Source: Pseudomonadota bacterium | Lineage (GTDB): Bacteria > Pseudomonadota > Gammaproteobacteria > Xanthomonadales > Xanthomonadaceae | DNA: 5,644 nucleotides | Reading direction: 5' to 3' | Assembly: GCA_023386795.1 (NCBI GenBank) | Contig: JAEWJB010000004.1 | Span: 1-5,644 of the forward strand | In this document: positions 5,512 through 5,644 of the stretch, in pieces | Layout of the letters: every line of letters begins with the position of its first letter | How positions within the stretch are numbered: position 1 is the first letter of the stretch | The notes under the pieces: generated by a model | Told to the model about the DNA's origin: nothing | Seen by the model: only the letters and a program-made list of their open reading frames with translations | Databases searched by the model: none | Position numbers and translations under genes: made by a program

Positions 5512-5644
5512 ATGGCAAAGGGTAAGTTCGAGCGCACCAAGCCGCACGTCAACGTCGGCACCATCGGTCACGTCGACCACGGCAAGACCACGCTGACCGC
5601 CGCGCTGACCAAGATCGGCGCTGAGCGTTTCGGTGGCGAGTTCA
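5512..5644 (+). CDS. tuf: Translation elongation factor Tu (5' part, cut by window end)
   Basis: EF-Tu carries aminoacyl-tRNA as a GTP complex to the ribosomal A site. Only the first 44 codons are present. They read MAKGKFERTKPHVNVGTIGH at the start, include the P-loop GHVDHGKT (19-26) and continue LTAALTKIGAERFGGEF. This distinguishes EF-Tu from SelB, IF2 or EF-G. The remaining roughly 350 residues lie beyond base 5644. The ATG at 5512 is supported by the ribosome-binding site and by the conserved N-terminus. The spacer from fusA is 52 bases. Many proteobacteria have two tuf copies; the window cannot show whether a second exists. Confidence 0.97.
   Translation, partial: MAKGKFERTKPHVNVGTIGHVDHGKTTLTAALTKIGAERFGGEF

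Noticed and set aside
3183..5564. A 793-codon open frame on the minus strand covering all of fusA and both flanking spacers
   Set aside because: Its codons align exactly with fusA codons on the opposite strand. Stops there would need TTA, CTA or TCA codons in fusA, which are avoided in GC-rich genomes. The translation is an Arg/His/Asp/Leu-rich string with no recognisable domain. fusA itself is certain.

Overview
This window is a high-GC gammaproteobacterial core-gene region. It carries the junction between the RNA polymerase (rpoBC) operon and the str operon, in the order 'rpoC - rpsL - rpsG - fusA - tuf', all on the + strand. Both end genes are cut by the window. The strong preference for G or C at third codon positions, the EF-Tu start MAKGKFERTKPHVNV and the direct joining of rpoC to rpsL point to the Xanthomonadaceae or a close relative (Stenotrophomonas, Xanthomonas or Lysobacter type). 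That placement is inference from remembered family sequences, not a database result.

Layout: bases 1-2117 hold the C-terminal half of RNA polymerase beta'. Bases 2118-2340 are a 223-base spacer with a perfect 13-bp hairpin, a good sigma70-type promoter, and a structured leader of about 75 bases. rpsL (S12, 2341-2715) follows. After 12 bases comes rpsG (S7, 2728-3195). A 140-base spacer (3196-3335) contains four hairpins in a row. fusA (EF-G, 3336-5459) starts at GTG. A 52-base spacer with a hairpin built across the fusA stop codon leads into tuf (EF-Tu, from 5512, cut at 5644). No gene-free stretch exceeds 300 bases. I see no tRNA, mobile element, CRISPR array or foreign gene.

The products work together in gene expression. 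Beta' makes mRNA. S12 and S7 shape the decoding centre and the 30S head. EF-Tu delivers aminoacyl-tRNA and EF-G drives translocation. The protein-coding content is conventional and intact, and I found no undescribed protein system. The parts worth a second look are the non-coding spacers. They contain an intrinsic terminator facing against the operon between rpsG and fusA, a possible alternative-pairing leader before rpsL, repeated GNRA-capped hairpins, and gap lengths that differ from E. coli in a way that removes the place where the E. coli S7 operator lies.
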